A stretch of DNA of 64,000 nt, from contig NC_084806.1 in NCBI RefSeq assembly GCF_963583255.1, positions 20,378,317 to 20,442,316 on the forward strand. Reading direction: 5' to 3'. The position numbers and the translations under genes are program-made. Position 1 is the first letter of the stretch; the number at the start of each line of letters is the position of its first letter. The notes beneath the pieces were generated by a model. The model was given only the letters and a program-made list of their open reading frames with translations, made no database searches and had not been told where the DNA came from. This DNA comes from Pyrus communis (taxonomy: Eukaryota; Streptophyta; Magnoliopsida; Rosales; Rosaceae). Below, piece by piece: positions 31,025-44,113 of this stretch.

Positions 31025-33783
31025 ATGACTTGAAATTCTCAACCAGTTCATGCACATATCGTTGAATTTGACGATGACTTTGAACGAACTTTGAGAAGGA
31101 AAAGGAAGAATCTAGAACCTAGGCCACTTAGTTCTGAGGCCGAATCTGAAGAAGAAAAAGTGGAAGAGGAAGAACAAGCCATGGCAGCGGACAATCGAGC
31201 AATCAAAGAACTTTCTGCCTCGGGGTTGGACAATGCCGTGCCTATTTGCATTCAATACTCTAGGGCAACTACAGACGAGACCGATGAGTTTGAATTCAAG
31301 TCAAGCTTGCTACATCATATTCCCAAATACCATGGGCTATCCATGGAAGATCCAAACAAGCATTTGAAGGAGTTTAAAGTTGTATGCTCAAGCATGACAC
31401 CCATTAACGTGGATGGGAATATTTTGAAGATGAAAGCCTTTCCATTTTCTCTTTTGGAAAAGGCTAAAGATTGGCTATACGAATTGGCACTTGGAACCGT
31501 CACTTCTTGGGAAAGCATGAAGCGAGCATTCTTAGAGAAATTCTTCCCAACTTCAAGAGTGATTCTTTTGAGGAAGAAAATTAGTGGCATTCAACAAAAC
31601 CAAAGGGAGTTTTTTCCAGCGTATTATGAACGTTTCAAGACTCTAGTTGCATCATGCCTTTAACATCAAATGAAGGAAGAACTGTTAATTCAATATTTCT
31701 ACGAATGACTCCTTCCAATTAAGAGACAAATGCTAGATGCTTCAACGGGAGGTGCTTTGGTTGACAAAACACCGGTGGCTGCAAAGATTCTAATTGCAAA
31801 TCGAGCCTTAAATGCACAACAATACGAAGGGGTTGGACAAAGGGAGCCCCCACGGCAACACTAAGTGAATGAGGTAAGTTCCATGTCCAAAATTCAATCA
31901 CAATTGGCTAATCTTACTCTCCTTGTGTCTCAGGTTGTTGAAGGAAACAAAGTGCAAAAACGTAGTGTTTGTGACGTGTGCACCATGCAAGGACACCCTT
32001 CTGAGCAATGCCCTCAATTGATTGAGAATGGAGGATGGGAATCTGCCAATGCCATAGGTTATCAAGGCCAAAATCAACCTAGGTATGATTCATACGCCAA
32101 CCCTTACAATCCGGGGTGGAGAGATCACCCAAATTTCAAGTGGAGGGAGCCCAAACAACCTCAACAAGGAGAATTTCGTCCACCACCTCCTGGGATGTTT
32201 CCAAAGCCATACGCACCAATTCAAAACCAACCACAATCTGCCCAACCAAAAACAGGTTCGTCCATAGATAATGATCAAATTGTTCAATTACTAACCACTG
32301 TGGCGCAGGGAATGCAAAATCAAGCCAAAAAGGTGGATGAATTGGAGAAGCAAATATGGCAGATTTTAGAGTTCCGTGGGTAGTTTCGAAAGCAAGGCAA
32401 ACTTCCTAGTTCAACTGTTGTGAATCCAAAAGGAAGCTTTGAAACCGCCAAGGCCATTACGTTGAGAAGTGGTAAGGAGCTTGGAAATCATCCAAAACCA
32501 TCCATACAAGGCCTTAACGAGGAGGAAAAACTATTGCAAGAAGAAGAACAAGGAGCAAAGGCCACGGCAAGGGAATCCAAAACCTTGCCGCAGTCCCTTA
32601 GTGCACCAAAACCGTCCCAAACCACCAAGGTAAGTCCAAATTCGAAATTTTCTAGTTCTATTCCACTAAATATGCCCTTTCCCAGTAGGTTTATGCAATC
32701 TAAGATAGAAGAGGATGAGAAAGACATTCTGGAGACGTTTGGGAAGGTGTATGTCAATATCCCGCTCCTTGATGCTATAAAGCAAATCCCGAAGTACGCT
32801 AAGTTTTTAAAGAAGATTTGTACAACAAGGAAATGGAATCGGGAGAAAGAGGTGGTACATGTAAGTGAGAATGTCTTTGCAATGTTGCAAAGAAAGCTGC
32901 CACCTAAATGCAAAGATCCAGGTAGTTTCACTATCCCTTGTGTAATTGGTAATACAAGGTTGAACATGCTATGCTAGATTTAGGTGCATCAATTAATGTC
33001 ATGCCATATTCTGTTTATGCATTTATGAATCTATGAGAGCTTAAAAATGATGGTGTTATTATTCAATTAGCCGATCGATCTAATGCATACCCGAGAGGAG
33101 TTTTGGAAGATGTTTTGGTGCAGGTAGACCACTTGATATTTCCTGCAGATTTCTATGTGCTTGACATGGAAGATTCAGCTCACTCTCCACCATCGCCAAT
33201 CTTACTTGGACGACCTTTCATGAAAACAGCCCACACCAAGATTGGCGTGGCCAAATGAGCCTTAACTATAGAGTTTGGTGGTGATATGATTAACTTTAAA
33301 GTTTCTGAATCTATTAAGAATCCTAATGATGTTCGTTCTTGTTTTGCCATTGGTGTAATTAAAAATATAGGGCAGAAACGTTCAACACTAATCAAGAATG
33401 ATGCATCTAGAACCACCATCGAGGAAGGAATTGGATTGGAGCACAAGGAGCACGCCACTACCCTAAAAACACCCAATATGGCCATGCTTAATGATAAAAT
33501 TGGTGAGATGGTGGTTGCCCTAGGGGCATTTCCACAACATCCAAGTAAGTCTCCAATCCCAATTCCAATTCCCATTTCAACTCATAGGTTGTTCCTTTCT
33601 TTGGTGCAGGTTCCCAATAAAATCCAAGGTGGTGAGAGCATTTACATGGACTTTAGGAACCAAAACACCACAATCAGGGAGGATCACTATCCCCTCTCAT
33701 TCATTGAGCCATACTATGAGCATTTTGAGGAGCATGTAGTGGAGGATATACCCCTCCATGCCGTGGGCTCCAATGAAGCTTAA
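31025..33783 (+). pseudogene. Gypsy (Athila/Tat-type) Gag-protease relic with a stub of reverse transcriptase
   Basis: One frame (31025 to ~32977) carries Gag with several in-frame stops (near 31031, 31663, 31701, 31864, 32381) but no frameshift. Motifs: DPNKHLKEFKVVCSSM near 31351, KAKDWLYELALGTVTSWESM near 31460, and a cysteine cluster CDVCTMQGHPSEQCP near 31966. Further on comes KIEEDEKDILETFGKVYVNI, typical of this lineage before the protease. A frame change then gives the protease site MLDLGASINVMPYSVY from 32971. A PILLGRPFMKTA motif is near 33201. After that only the first residues of reverse transcriptase are recognisable (MDFRNQNTTIREDHYPLSFI, near 33647), joined to what looks like the C-terminal end of pol. 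The catalytic RT core, RNase H and integrase are missing. Confidence 0.85.
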
Positions 33784-35752
33784 AAGGAGGTATCGTCCGG
33801 CTGGAAGACATTAAAGAAAACGCTTCTTGGGAGGCAACCCATGCAAATAAAGAAGACCTAGGAATCTCCAACACTGCACAACCAGATTTGTGTTCCTAAA
33901 CCCTACTCTTTATTGCTTTTACTTTGCCATGATTGTCATGTTTGTTAGTTGTGTTATTTGTTTGTTTGTTTGTTTGTGAGTCTATGCTTAAAACATTGAG
34001 GACAATGTTTGGTTTAAGTGTGGTGGGGGTAAACAAACTGTTTTTGCATGATTTTGGTGGGATTTTATCACCTATCACTTCTAAAGTTGTTATTCATTGT
34101 TTTTAAGTGTTTTTAGTGTGTTTTGAAGTGTTTTTATGTGTCTTAAACAGAAAATCCGAAAATTTGAAAAAAAATCGAAAAAGGGTGTTTTAAAAACCCA
34201 AAAAGAGTTGTTTTTAGAATCATTTTTGTTTTTGTTTGTTGTTTGTGTCTTAGGATACCTTCCAACACAATGATGAGGATTTGGTTTTTAATTGCATGAC
34301 TGTTAAAGAAAGTTACAAACATGGGTGGACGTTTGATATGCTCTTTGGTTTATGCTTAGTTGTAGTTGACATTTACGAATTCACATGTAATCACAAAGGA
34401 AAAAAAATCAGTTTTTGTAACATGCTTGAAGGAAGAAACTCAAACTAACGCTACAACCCTGAGAGATTTGAGCCTAAACATTCTTTGGAGAGTTATTAAT
34501 CTTGACGTTTTTGTTTTCTAAAGTCGTTGCATGATCTCATTATTCTTTGCTAGGTTGCTACTTAGAATGCGTTTTATCACTATAGTTCCAAATACTAGAA
34601 CTCAAGCCCATTTCATTCAAAGCATAAAATTGAGTGCATAACATAAAACAAGATGAAGTTGTTTAGTTAAAACCAGAGCCAAAAAGCCTTACCCTTTGCA
34701 TATGTATTGTAGGTTTAACCCCTTTGAGCCTTATTTAGCCTATTTTCTTTATTAACCACATTATCCTTACCTAGCCTAGAATAGGACTATCCATACCCTT
34801 GTTCTTAAAGGATAGTGAAGCATGACTTAGAGGGAATTCCTTTTGATCTAAAAATTGCAGAAAAACAAGTGTGGGGGAAGGTGTTTTTCATGGGAATCTA
34901 GGAGAATGTATGATTTGTGTGCCAAAGAAAGAATTGGGCACGAAAGAAAGAAAAAAAAAACGTGAAAAAGAAGAAAAAGTTGAAAGAAAGAAAGAAAAGG
35001 AGTTGAAAATAAGTGAGAATGAACTCACAAGTGTTGATTGTTGAAGAAAGGGTCCAAAAGTTTGAATCTGGCCCTAAGTGTTGTGTGAAGTTTCCCTTGG
35101 TGTTCAAAGTTGATTTTTGCATTCAAAAAGTGAATTCTAAGTGCTTATTTCATTACTTTACTTACTATTTCTTTAAGAACTTTTGTTTATCCTAACCTTT
35201 CTTTGTTAGCCAATACCTTAGCCCCGTTACAACACTTAGACTTCGATCTTGATTGTTATGTGTGTCAATATGTGGAGTTTAAAATTGGTATGAGCATATG
35301 GTATCCCTGGTTCTCGCGTCTAAGTAGTGGCATTCTATTCGTGAGATCATATTCATGTTAATAAATCCAAAAAAGTGCCTTCTTTGATTATACATATGTG
35401 AGTGTTAGTCTACATGTTTACATCAATCTTCTCACATATACTTAGTGTAGGGAGTGTAGTCAGAAAATCTGTGTGAAAATAGAGAGTATATTCGGTGAGG
35501 GATTCTCTAAGGCATGTTACTACATTCAAAATGTTGTTTTAATTGATTAAATGTGAGCTAGTGAGTGGTGACTACGGTTAAGTATATGCTCGAGGGTAGG
35601 GATAACTAAAATTTGTGGGAGTAGTGATTTTTAACATGTCATGTTGCATTGGAAATCCCTGAGGTAAATGTTGGAAGGTCTAGATTGTGTTTTGTTTGTT
35701 TTGTTTATTTTGTTTTGCTCGAGGACTAGCAAAAGCTAAGTGTAGGGGAATT
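33784..35752 (+). other. 3' non-coding region and PPT of the Gypsy element
   Basis: Begins with 'cgcttcttgggaggcaaccc' (33820), then 'ttgaggacaatgtttggttt' (33998), words found downstream of pol in Athila/Tat elements. It is T-rich, has a long purine-rich stretch at 34905-35010, and ends with the PPT agtgtaggggaattt before the LTR at 35753. Small open frames here show no known motif. Confidence 0.7.
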
Positions 35753-37782
35753 TGATAGGAGCATATTTATGCTACTTAATTAAGTTGTTTCCTTGCATTT
35801 AGTTAGCTAATTACTACTTATTATAGTGTTTTAAGCTATTTTCATGTGTTTGTAGGTCCTAATGACAAAGTTGGCAAGAAAAGGCAATTTTGAGCCTTTT
35901 AGAGTAGTTTTGGGCTTATTATGGATAGCTTGCATATGGAGCAAGGTGGATGGATGAATTTGGAGTCAAAAGAGGCTAGGAACATGCTACAAATCTGGAG
36001 AAACAAGTTAAAGACAAAGAAGATAAGGAAAGAGCAAGAAATAAGGAACATTATCCAACCTTATCCAAAGAACCTAATCTTATCCAAACCTTATCCTAAC
36101 CTAATCTTGTTCCACCTTAATTTCAGCTACAAAGAGGACTTCATTTCAGATTAATACACCTAGATATATGGTTCAAGAAGGTCATATCCCTCTCTTACAA
36201 AGGTGCCGCACCCCTTAGCCTTTGTTCTTCTAGAAATTTGCCCTAATATTCTTTCTAGAAGACCTTATTTGCTCCTAAATGTATGCCACACCCTCTCCAT
36301 ATTCTCTTTGGTTTTCTGATTTCTAGAAGGTCCAAAACCCTAACCTTTTCCCCCTAGGATTGTGCAATCTTTTTCCTTTCAGATTTGGGGCACCCTAGTC
36401 TCTTTCCTACCTGATTTCTGCCTAACCCTAGGGTTTGCCGTGCATCATATATATATTCATGTTTGTGCCGTAACCCTCCTACCATCCATTCACTCATTCA
36501 TTCATGCATACATTCAGCCATCAAACACCATAATTCACACATATCACCCTAGTGCCGCAAGTAAGGAGGGAAGGAGAATAGGACTTGTGCAATCTGCCAT
36601 CCAAGGGAGTGTAGTGCATGCCAATGGAGTGTGGAGCGTTTTTGGGTGCTTTCTATCCTTAGTTTTAGTTCGATGTTTATTTTAACTTGGTTTTCAATTA
36701 TGATGAACATGTGGAACTAATTTCTTTTTAGTTGGAGGCGAATTCGAAGCCATGATTATATGTTTTATATGAATTGATTACATCCAGTTATTGTTTCTTG
36801 AGTCTTGAATGTGATCTGCTTATCTGAGTTATTAAAACTTGTTTATGTATGTTGGTTGAGGGTCGACACTTAATTTGCATGTGTGAATTTGATGCTAGAG
36901 TATAAGGGAATTTCACTTAATCGTTATTCACTTATATTCACAAGTAGTGGAGGTTGCTAGTCACAATCGTGTTAAGTAAATCCTTGGTATGAGTCTCATG
37001 CGTTTCATAATGATGAATGCCTTGTCAATGCTTATGATTTTCATAGAACTTAATGACTTTTGATATGTATCTTTATTATGCGTTTTATATAGAGAACTTG
37101 AGAAAGATAATTTGGTTGCGATGCGTATTCCATCCAATTCAATGAGTTAAGGAAAATCTAAAAGTTAATTTATGCTTTTCATGGTTAATTTGGGGCATTG
37201 TCATTCATAGTTTAAAGGAATAATAACTCGAAATTGGTTATGCATATGTCATGTGTGGAGAAGGACCCTCTGACTAGTCTTTCACGCATTTAATTCACCT
37301 TAATTTGAAGTCTTTTAAGTTGTTTTGCAATCTGTTAAGTTTAGGTTTAAATTCATCCAAATAAGCCCCCCTTGACATTGAGTTGTGTCCTTTAGTTAGA
37401 ACTAGTTTAAATCTGTCTCCATTGTTTATTTTGATTCTAAGTTAGTTAAATTTCGTCTAAATATCCCCATAGAGTCAGTTTTGTGTCTATTTGATAGTAT
37501 TGAGTTGTTTAGAGTCGGTTTAGCTTCTTTTGAGTCAAGTTAAGTTTTATTTTCGTCAAAATCACTTGTTGGGTCTAGAATTGAGTCTTTTTCATTGTTT
37601 GTTGCTGTTTTGAGTGTTTTGAGTTAGTTTTAAGTCTATAGAGTCTAAATTAGTGTTTTTGAGTCTTATTTGTGTTGATTAGCATCCCTAGTTAATCCCC
37701 GGTCTAGAACGATCCCTACTTACATATATACTACATTTATCAACAATAGGGTTTAAATTGTGTGTCAAGTTAATTTTCCATC
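35753..37782 (+). repeat. 3' LTR of the Gypsy element
   Basis: Starts TGATAGGAGCATATTTATGC; 2,030 bp. It is very similar to 28841-30881 over its whole length, with scattered substitutions and small indels. The end reads AATTTTCCATC, lacking the final A and 'ac' of the 5' LTR, and is followed by the TSD tgtgt (37783-37787), matching the left flank. Together these show one insertion event at 28841-37782. Confidence 0.85.
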
Positions 37783-39600
37783 TGTGTTAGGACCTTTCCC
37801 TTATTCTAATACCTCTTGCTTTGTGTCTTACCTTTCCCTAAACTATGTGCCGCACCCTTCCCTTGTGTTTCCTGATTTCAATTTCCTATTTCCTAGTTTA
37901 ATTCACTTTCCTAGTTCTAAAACTTTCCCTAAAGTCCTAATTTCTGATTTCTTGCAAGGAATGGACTTTTCCTTCCTTCTTTTGCACCAATTTCGTACCT
38001 TACCTTAAATTCTCTTTCCTTGCTGTGCAAGAGGTTTAATTTCTGACTCCTTGCAAGGCAAGGACATTCCTTACTTGTTTTAAATTCGTGCATTCCCCTT
38101 TTCTGACCTTATTTGGACTTTATTCACTTACCTTTTCTATTGAGACTAGGAAATCTGAATCATAACTCAATTAGGTATGTTATTAACTTCCCAAAACACT
38201 TATAATCAGCCCTTGGCTGAACCTTAGAGGGGGATTCACCACAAAAACTCGTCCATTCACTCCCACACACATCCATCCATCCCAAAACACCATTCTGCAA
38301 CCTAGAAACACAACCAGCCGTTCCACCTTCTTCCACCATCATTGCCGAGTCCTCCACCACCTTCCAACTATCAAACACTCATCCACACTCAACCTACATC
38401 CCTTGCCGTGCCTCTAAACACCCCAAAATCCATTCTACATCATCAAAACAACCCAGAAACCATCATCACCCAATCTGCCGCAAGCAAGGGAAAGGAGACA
38501 GATTCACTCAATTGTTTGGCTCTTCATTCTCAGTTGTTGAACAATTTTAGGTGTATTCTATCTTATATTTCAATGTCTAAATCATGTAATCTTTGGTTTG
38601 CTTTGAGTATGATTGGCTAAATTCGTTTTGGCTAAGGGTGTATTCGAAACCATGATTATATATGTGAAATAAGTTGATTACTTCCAGTTATCGTTGCATA
38701 AGTCGTGAATACAATTTGCTTAACCGTTTGATTTAGAACTTATTCATTTTGGCTAAGAGTGTACGCTTAATTTGCATGCTTGAATCTGGTGCTAGGGTAT
38801 AAGTTTGTTTCACCTAATCGTTATGAATTTATATTCGCAAGTAGTGAAGGTCGCTAGTCACGATCGTGTTAAGTAGATTCCTGGCAGGAGTATCATGCTT
38901 TTCATAGTTACAAATGCCTTGTCGATGCTTATGATTTCCAAAGAACGTAATGATTCTAACTTGTGTCTTTATCATGCTGTTCATATAGAGAACTTGTTAG
39001 GAATAATTTGGTTGCGATGCATATTCATCCAATTCAATGATTCTAGGGAAATCTGAAGGTTAATTTAAGCGGACCTAATTAACTTGGAGTGTCGAGGTTC
39101 ATAACTTATTGAATTGATAACTGGAAATTGATTTACGTTGCATATATTTTATGTGTGGAGAAGAACCCCTTAGCTATTCCATCATCCATTGGTTCATCAC
39201 AAATTGTCTTACAATCTGTTTTCCTTTACAATCTGTCCATTAAATTTAATTTCGTCCAAACACAATTCCCCCATATTTTGTTAAGTCTTAGTCTTTATAA
39301 TCTGTCTTATTTTGTGTTTTTAAGTATTTTGAGTCACAAGCACTTTCAAATTCGTCCAAATCAAGTTTTAGTTTCTGTTTGAGTCAATTTGATTGTTTTA
39401 GGCAGTTTTGAGTGTTTCAAATATGTTTTGAGTCATAGTAGTCTAGTTAGAGTCTTTAAGTTTAGTTTTTGTGTTTTTAAGTCAATTTATATTAGATTAG
39501 CACCCCTAGTTAATCCCCGGTTAGAACGATCCCTACTTACATCATTACTACAATTGTCACAAATAGGGTTTAATTTGTGTGTCACATTCGTAACGCATCA
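37783..39600 (+). mobile_element. 5'-truncated LTR of a related Gypsy family
   Basis: The right end, gtcacattcgtaacgcatca, and the preceding 'cgatccctacttacatcatt' match the 3' parts of the LTRs at 7894 and 28841, but the body is clearly diverged (a separate family). The start (TGATAGGAG) is missing: the piece begins right at the Gypsy TSD. It lies between the Gypsy element and the resumed Copia-2 leader. Confidence 0.7.
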
Positions 39601-40281
39601 AAATTTTGGAAATGTTCTTAATTAATCTTTAAAAAATATCCAACACATGCCAAGATTTTAGGAAAATCAAAAAGAGATAATGTTGATCAAATTTACTCAT
39701 GTTGATTAAGCATTTTAAATTAGAAGGAAATATTATGTAGGAGAATATATAAAAAGGATTACCTAATTAACAAAAAATAATGAAATTAGACTAGGGTTCA
39801 CTAATGGTCACCTCTTATTTGATGTGGTGTCTAGGAAAAATCTTCAAGGAGACACTTTGGGTGTCAAAGAGGTTTGGTTTTTAAAAGCTTTGCGCTGCCA
39901 CCCCTCCCGGATTTGACCTGGCCACACATACGGAGGCCCATATGTCAAGCCCATTGCCTAATGCAAGGAGTGGTCTGCTTGAAGCAAGCATCTTGATCAG
40001 AATTTGATGTGTCGGGTTTGGTTGTTATGCACTCAATTTGATGTTGCATGAAAAATGGATAAGCTTAAAACATAATAATGTTTAAATTAGATTAATTTGA
40101 AAAATAATTAGAAAATATGATCTTGACTCTTAGAATTGAATGGTAATTATGAGCGACTTAGCGGATTTTGCAATTTCAACCTAGAAGAAAAAGTGAAATA
40201 TTTTCTAATGAGTTTTTGAAATAAATAAATGTAAGATGTGTAATTAATAATGTCAAAATTATTTCACCCTTGTACAAAGAA
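39601..40281 (+). other. Leader of Copia-2, right part
   Basis: Non-coding sequence between the truncated LTR and the Copia-2 gag start. Open frames are short and without motif. Its assignment to Copia-2 rests on position and orientation. Confidence 0.5.
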
Positions 40282-43200
40282 ATGGCTGCCAAAAATGTTG
40301 TTGTTGATTTGACCAAAGGAGAAAAGCTGGTTAGAACCAACTATGATATTTGGCATAGGAAGATCCTATTCTTCTTAATGAACAATAGCTCTTGGAGCCT
40401 TTGGAGGCTTTGGTGGATGAGCCTAATCTTGAGAGATGGAATCACTGCGGCTTATCATACAACTAGAGTAAGGTCTTATGCATCTTGGTTCTAGAAAGAT
40501 TGAAGTTCATGCGTTATTATGTTAAGCAGCATGCATGATGATCTTATTGGTGAGTATGAAGGGTACTCGACCGCCAAGGAGATGTAGGACCAGCTGAAAT
40601 TTACTTTCGTTGGAACCTTAACTACTAGGCTGAGAAGGCTAGTGTTGAAGTTTGAGGTTTACAGAATGGATCTTAAGCACTCTGTATCAGAACATCTTAT
40701 GAAGATGTCCAACATGATATGAGATTTGAAAGCTACTGGGAGCATCCTCACCGATGAACAACAAGTCCAAGCTGTGATTAGGTCTCTCCTGGACTCGTGG
40801 GATGGCCTTAAATTGATCATGACGCACAATGATCAAATTAATAACTTTCATGACATCTCGTGTCTTGTTGAACTGGAAGGTGAACATTGAGTGATGACCC
40901 AGAGTACTGCCCTTTTGACTTAAGGTGGGTCCAAAAAGGGTAACCAGTTCAAAGGAAAGGGTAAAACCAAGTCTGAGAGAAAGGATGCAAAGCTTGCTCC
41001 TAATTCTAATAAGATCAAGGCATAGAGGTAAACGTGGCAAGAAAGACGAATCCAAATCAATGTGCTTTAATTGTAAAAAGAAGGGACACTTCATTCGTAA
41101 TTGCATTGAGCCAAATGGAAAGGTAATTCCTAACCCTAAATCTATCATTGTTTGTGTATGTTCGCATATACATGTTGCTCACATGTCTGACACTTGGATT
41201 GTAGACACAGGAGTAACCAAGCATGTGACGTGAGAAAAAAAAGGGTTAAAAAATTATCAACGCTTTCCAGCAAAGTCACACTGGGTGTACGTGGGTGAAG
41301 GAAGTCGTACAGAAGCTTTGGGAGTTGGTTTGTATCGACTTTAACTAAGCACTGGGTGTCAACTACTTCTGCATGATATCTTGCACGCCTTTGGAATGCA
41401 ATTTAATTTACTTTCAGTTATTGCACTTTTATACAAAGGATATTGTTTTTACTTAAGCTCGTCTAGACTTGTGATATATTTGGATCAAGTTGAAGTTGGA
41501 TATGGTTCAATAAAGAACGATTTTGTTTTCTTTGATTTGATTGATTCTTGTTGTTCTACTTCCTTAGTAACTGTTATTAAACATGTTAATTCTGAAACAT
41601 GGCATGCTAGACTAAGACATATAGGGTAAGATAGAATGACAAGGTTAGTTAGAGAAGGCCTATTAGTGTCACTCACTAATGTCAATATACCTGTATGTGA
41701 GCCTTGTTTAGTTGGCAAAGCAGTTAGAAAGCCTTTTGGAAAGGTTGTTCGAGCTACTCAACCGTTAGAGTTAATCCACTCTGACATCTGTGGACCAATG
41801 AGTGTGAAAGCTCATCATGACGCCTTTTATTTTTTTACTTTGATTGACGATTACACACGATATGGTAATATGTACTTGATCCCTCATCGCTATGAAGCTT
41901 TAGATTGTTTCAAATGCTTCGTAGCTGAGGTTGAGAATCAAAAAGGGAAGACTGTAAAAGCTCTTCACACTGATCGTGGATGTGAGTATTTGTCTGACCA
42001 ATTCAAGGTTTTTTTGTGAAACTAAGGGGATATGCAAACAACTTTATGTTCCTTACACGCCATAAAAAAATGGTATTGTTGAAAGGAGAAACAAAACTTT
42101 ATTAGACATGGTTAGGTTTATGATGGCGCAGACAAATCTCCCTATATCTTTCTGGGGTGATGCATTATTGACTGCGACATATATACTTAACCGTGTGCCT
42201 TTAAAGACGGTTCCCTCAACCTCATACAAACTTTGGAATGAGGTAAAACCCAATCTGGGTAATTTGCGTCCTTGGGGTTGTGCTGAATTTGTTCATAATC
42301 AATCACATAAGTTTGGAAAGTTAGGTACTACAGCAAATAAACATATCCTTATAAGAAATTGTGAAAACTCGAAAGGTTATATGATGTATGGTGAACATCT
42401 AGATGGAGGAATAACTGAGATTGATTCATGTGATGTGGAATTCATAGAGAATGACTTCCCAAAACTTGGTGATACTGTTAAAAACTTTGATCTTCATGAG
42501 TTGGAGAAAGATGAAGAACTTGTAACATCTTCAAGTGAAGGAGAAGAATTAATTTCCAATCTGATGGTCGCTAAATATAATGTAGGAGGACTTGATCTGA
42601 GTGGGAGTACACGACCCAGCGGGAGTAATGTATCCATAAACATTCATGAGAATACGCCCAATGATGGGACCGTACCCTTTGAAATTGAAGGTCACATAGT
42701 TCGAAGAAGCAAGAGAGCTATTTCCTAAACGTGATTTTGAGGTTGATGGGGAGGCCTACATTTGCATACCTTTAGTTGCAGATGAACTTTCTTCTTACAA
42801 AGAAGCGTTGTGTTCAACGGCCAAAGAAAAATGGATAACTGCAGAGGAGGAAAAGATGAGCTCCATGAACAAAAATATTGTTTGGGAGTTAGATGACTTT
42901 TCACCTGGGTGTAAAACCATTGGAAACAAGTGGGTTTTAAAAATATAAGGCATGCCTTGTGGCGAAAGGATACACTCAACAATTGGGTATAGACTATGAA
43001 GAGACATTCTCCCATGTGGTAAGGTTTGCCTCTATTCACCTCATTTTAGCTATTGTTGCTCAACTAGATTTGGAACTTTACCAAATGGATGTTAAGACAA
43101 CATTTCTCAATGGAGAACTAGACGAGGAGATATACATGGATTAACCTCTAGGCTTTGAGGCCAAGGGACAAGAGCGCAAAGTTTGCCGCCTAAAACATTC

Positions 43201-43675
43201 CATATATGGCTTCAAGCAAGGGTCTAGATAGTGGAACCTTAGATTCCATAATTCAATCAATTCATTTGGTTTTAAGATGATTGAGGAAGGCCACTGTGTG
43301 TATCTTAAGAAATCTAGGAAAAGTATTCTCATACTTTCTCTGTATGTTGACGACATCCTAATAGCAAGAAGTGACAAAACCTCTATAGAAACCATGAAAG
43401 TGTGGTTGTCATCCCATTTTGAGATGACAAATATGGGTGAAGCACATTATGTGCTTAGAGTTAAGATCACGAGAGATAGCTCAAGGAAACTTCTAAGTTT
43501 GTCTCAAAAGACTTCCATTAAGAAGGTACTTAAACGATTCAAGATGAAGAACTCCAAGCCCATAGACACTCATATGGAAAGAGACGCGATATTGTCCTTA
43601 GAACAGTATCTAAAGACTAAGAAAGAGAAAGAACAAATGGCAAACGTCCCCTATGCCTCTGCAGTAGGAAGTCTG
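40282..43675 (+). pseudogene. Copia-2 polyprotein relic
   Basis: Gag starts MAAKNVVVDLTKGEKL and soon loses frame. A zinc knuckle, CFNCKKKGHFIRNC, is at ~41062-41103. The protease site is WIVDTGVTKHVT near 41191 (Asp kept, A replaced by V). Integrase follows from ~41590 with HSDICGPM (41779), a TDRGCEYLS segment (41972) and NGIVERRNKT (~42071), so D-D-E residues survive although the frame does not. Reverse transcriptase runs from ~42790: KWVLKI, then AKGYTQQLGIDYEETFSHVV, QMDVKTTFLNGELDEEIYMD, and LYVDD at ~43340-43354. It stops after YASAVGSL at 43675, where RNase H should begin. Everything beyond, including the 3' LTR, is lost. Many stops and shifts are present. Confidence 0.9.
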
Positions 43676-43677
43676 AT

Positions 43678-43775
43678 TAACACTCCAAAATCTCATTATA
43701 CACTCCTCATAAGTATATTTTTTTTTCTAATTATAGAATGTTTGAAGTGCCAAATAAGATTTTTGGAGTGTTAAT
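43678..43775. mobile_element. Short MITE with ACACTCCAAAATCT ends
   Basis: Terminal inverted repeats: acactccaaaatct at the left, and at the right agatttttggagtgt, its complement apart from one extra T. TA lies directly outside on both sides (43678-43679, 43772-43773), as in Tc1/mariner (Stowaway) elements. It is only ~94 bp and marks the point where Copia-2 coding sequence ends. Confidence 0.6.
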
Positions 43776-44108
43776 AGCAATTCCATTTTTATAATTTTTT
43801 GTATTTTCAATTAATTTTTTATAATTTTTTATTAATTTTTAACAACTTGATGTCACGTCATTGCCCCTGGGGGCTGGGCCAGTTGATTAGTCAATGGATG
43901 AGTAACTGGGCTTCCTAGGAGGCCAGTGGTTTTTTTTTTTTTAGGGGGGATTAAATCAACTACCTCATGCGGGATATTTGTTAGGGTGGCAGTGCTCTGA
44001 GACAAGTCCACGGCAATTGAGTGATTGAATCCCTCAAAACCCACAAAATCCTCTCCACCTCAAGCCCAATTAGTCAGGCTACATTGAAATGAAGCAGGCT
44101 CGACTACT
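43776..44108. other. Non-coding stretch, no feature seen
   Basis: T-rich sequence then a GC-richer part with 'gatgtcacgtcattgcccct'. No coding motif and no delimited repeat. The Copia-2 3' LTR is not here. Confidence 0.4.
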
Positions 44109-44113
44109 ATATC

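Noticed and set aside
31048..31251. Ser-rich minus-strand frame
   Set aside because: Antisense of the acidic Glu-rich Gag segment; no independent support.
34898..35122. 74-codon Phe-rich frame on the minus strand
   Set aside because: Shadow of an A/G-rich purine tract in the Gypsy 3' non-coding region.
36362..36685. 107-codon open frame with an apparent hydrophobic C-terminus
   Set aside because: It lies in the 3' Gypsy LTR and its equivalent in the 5' LTR (around 29460-29780) does not keep the same frame.
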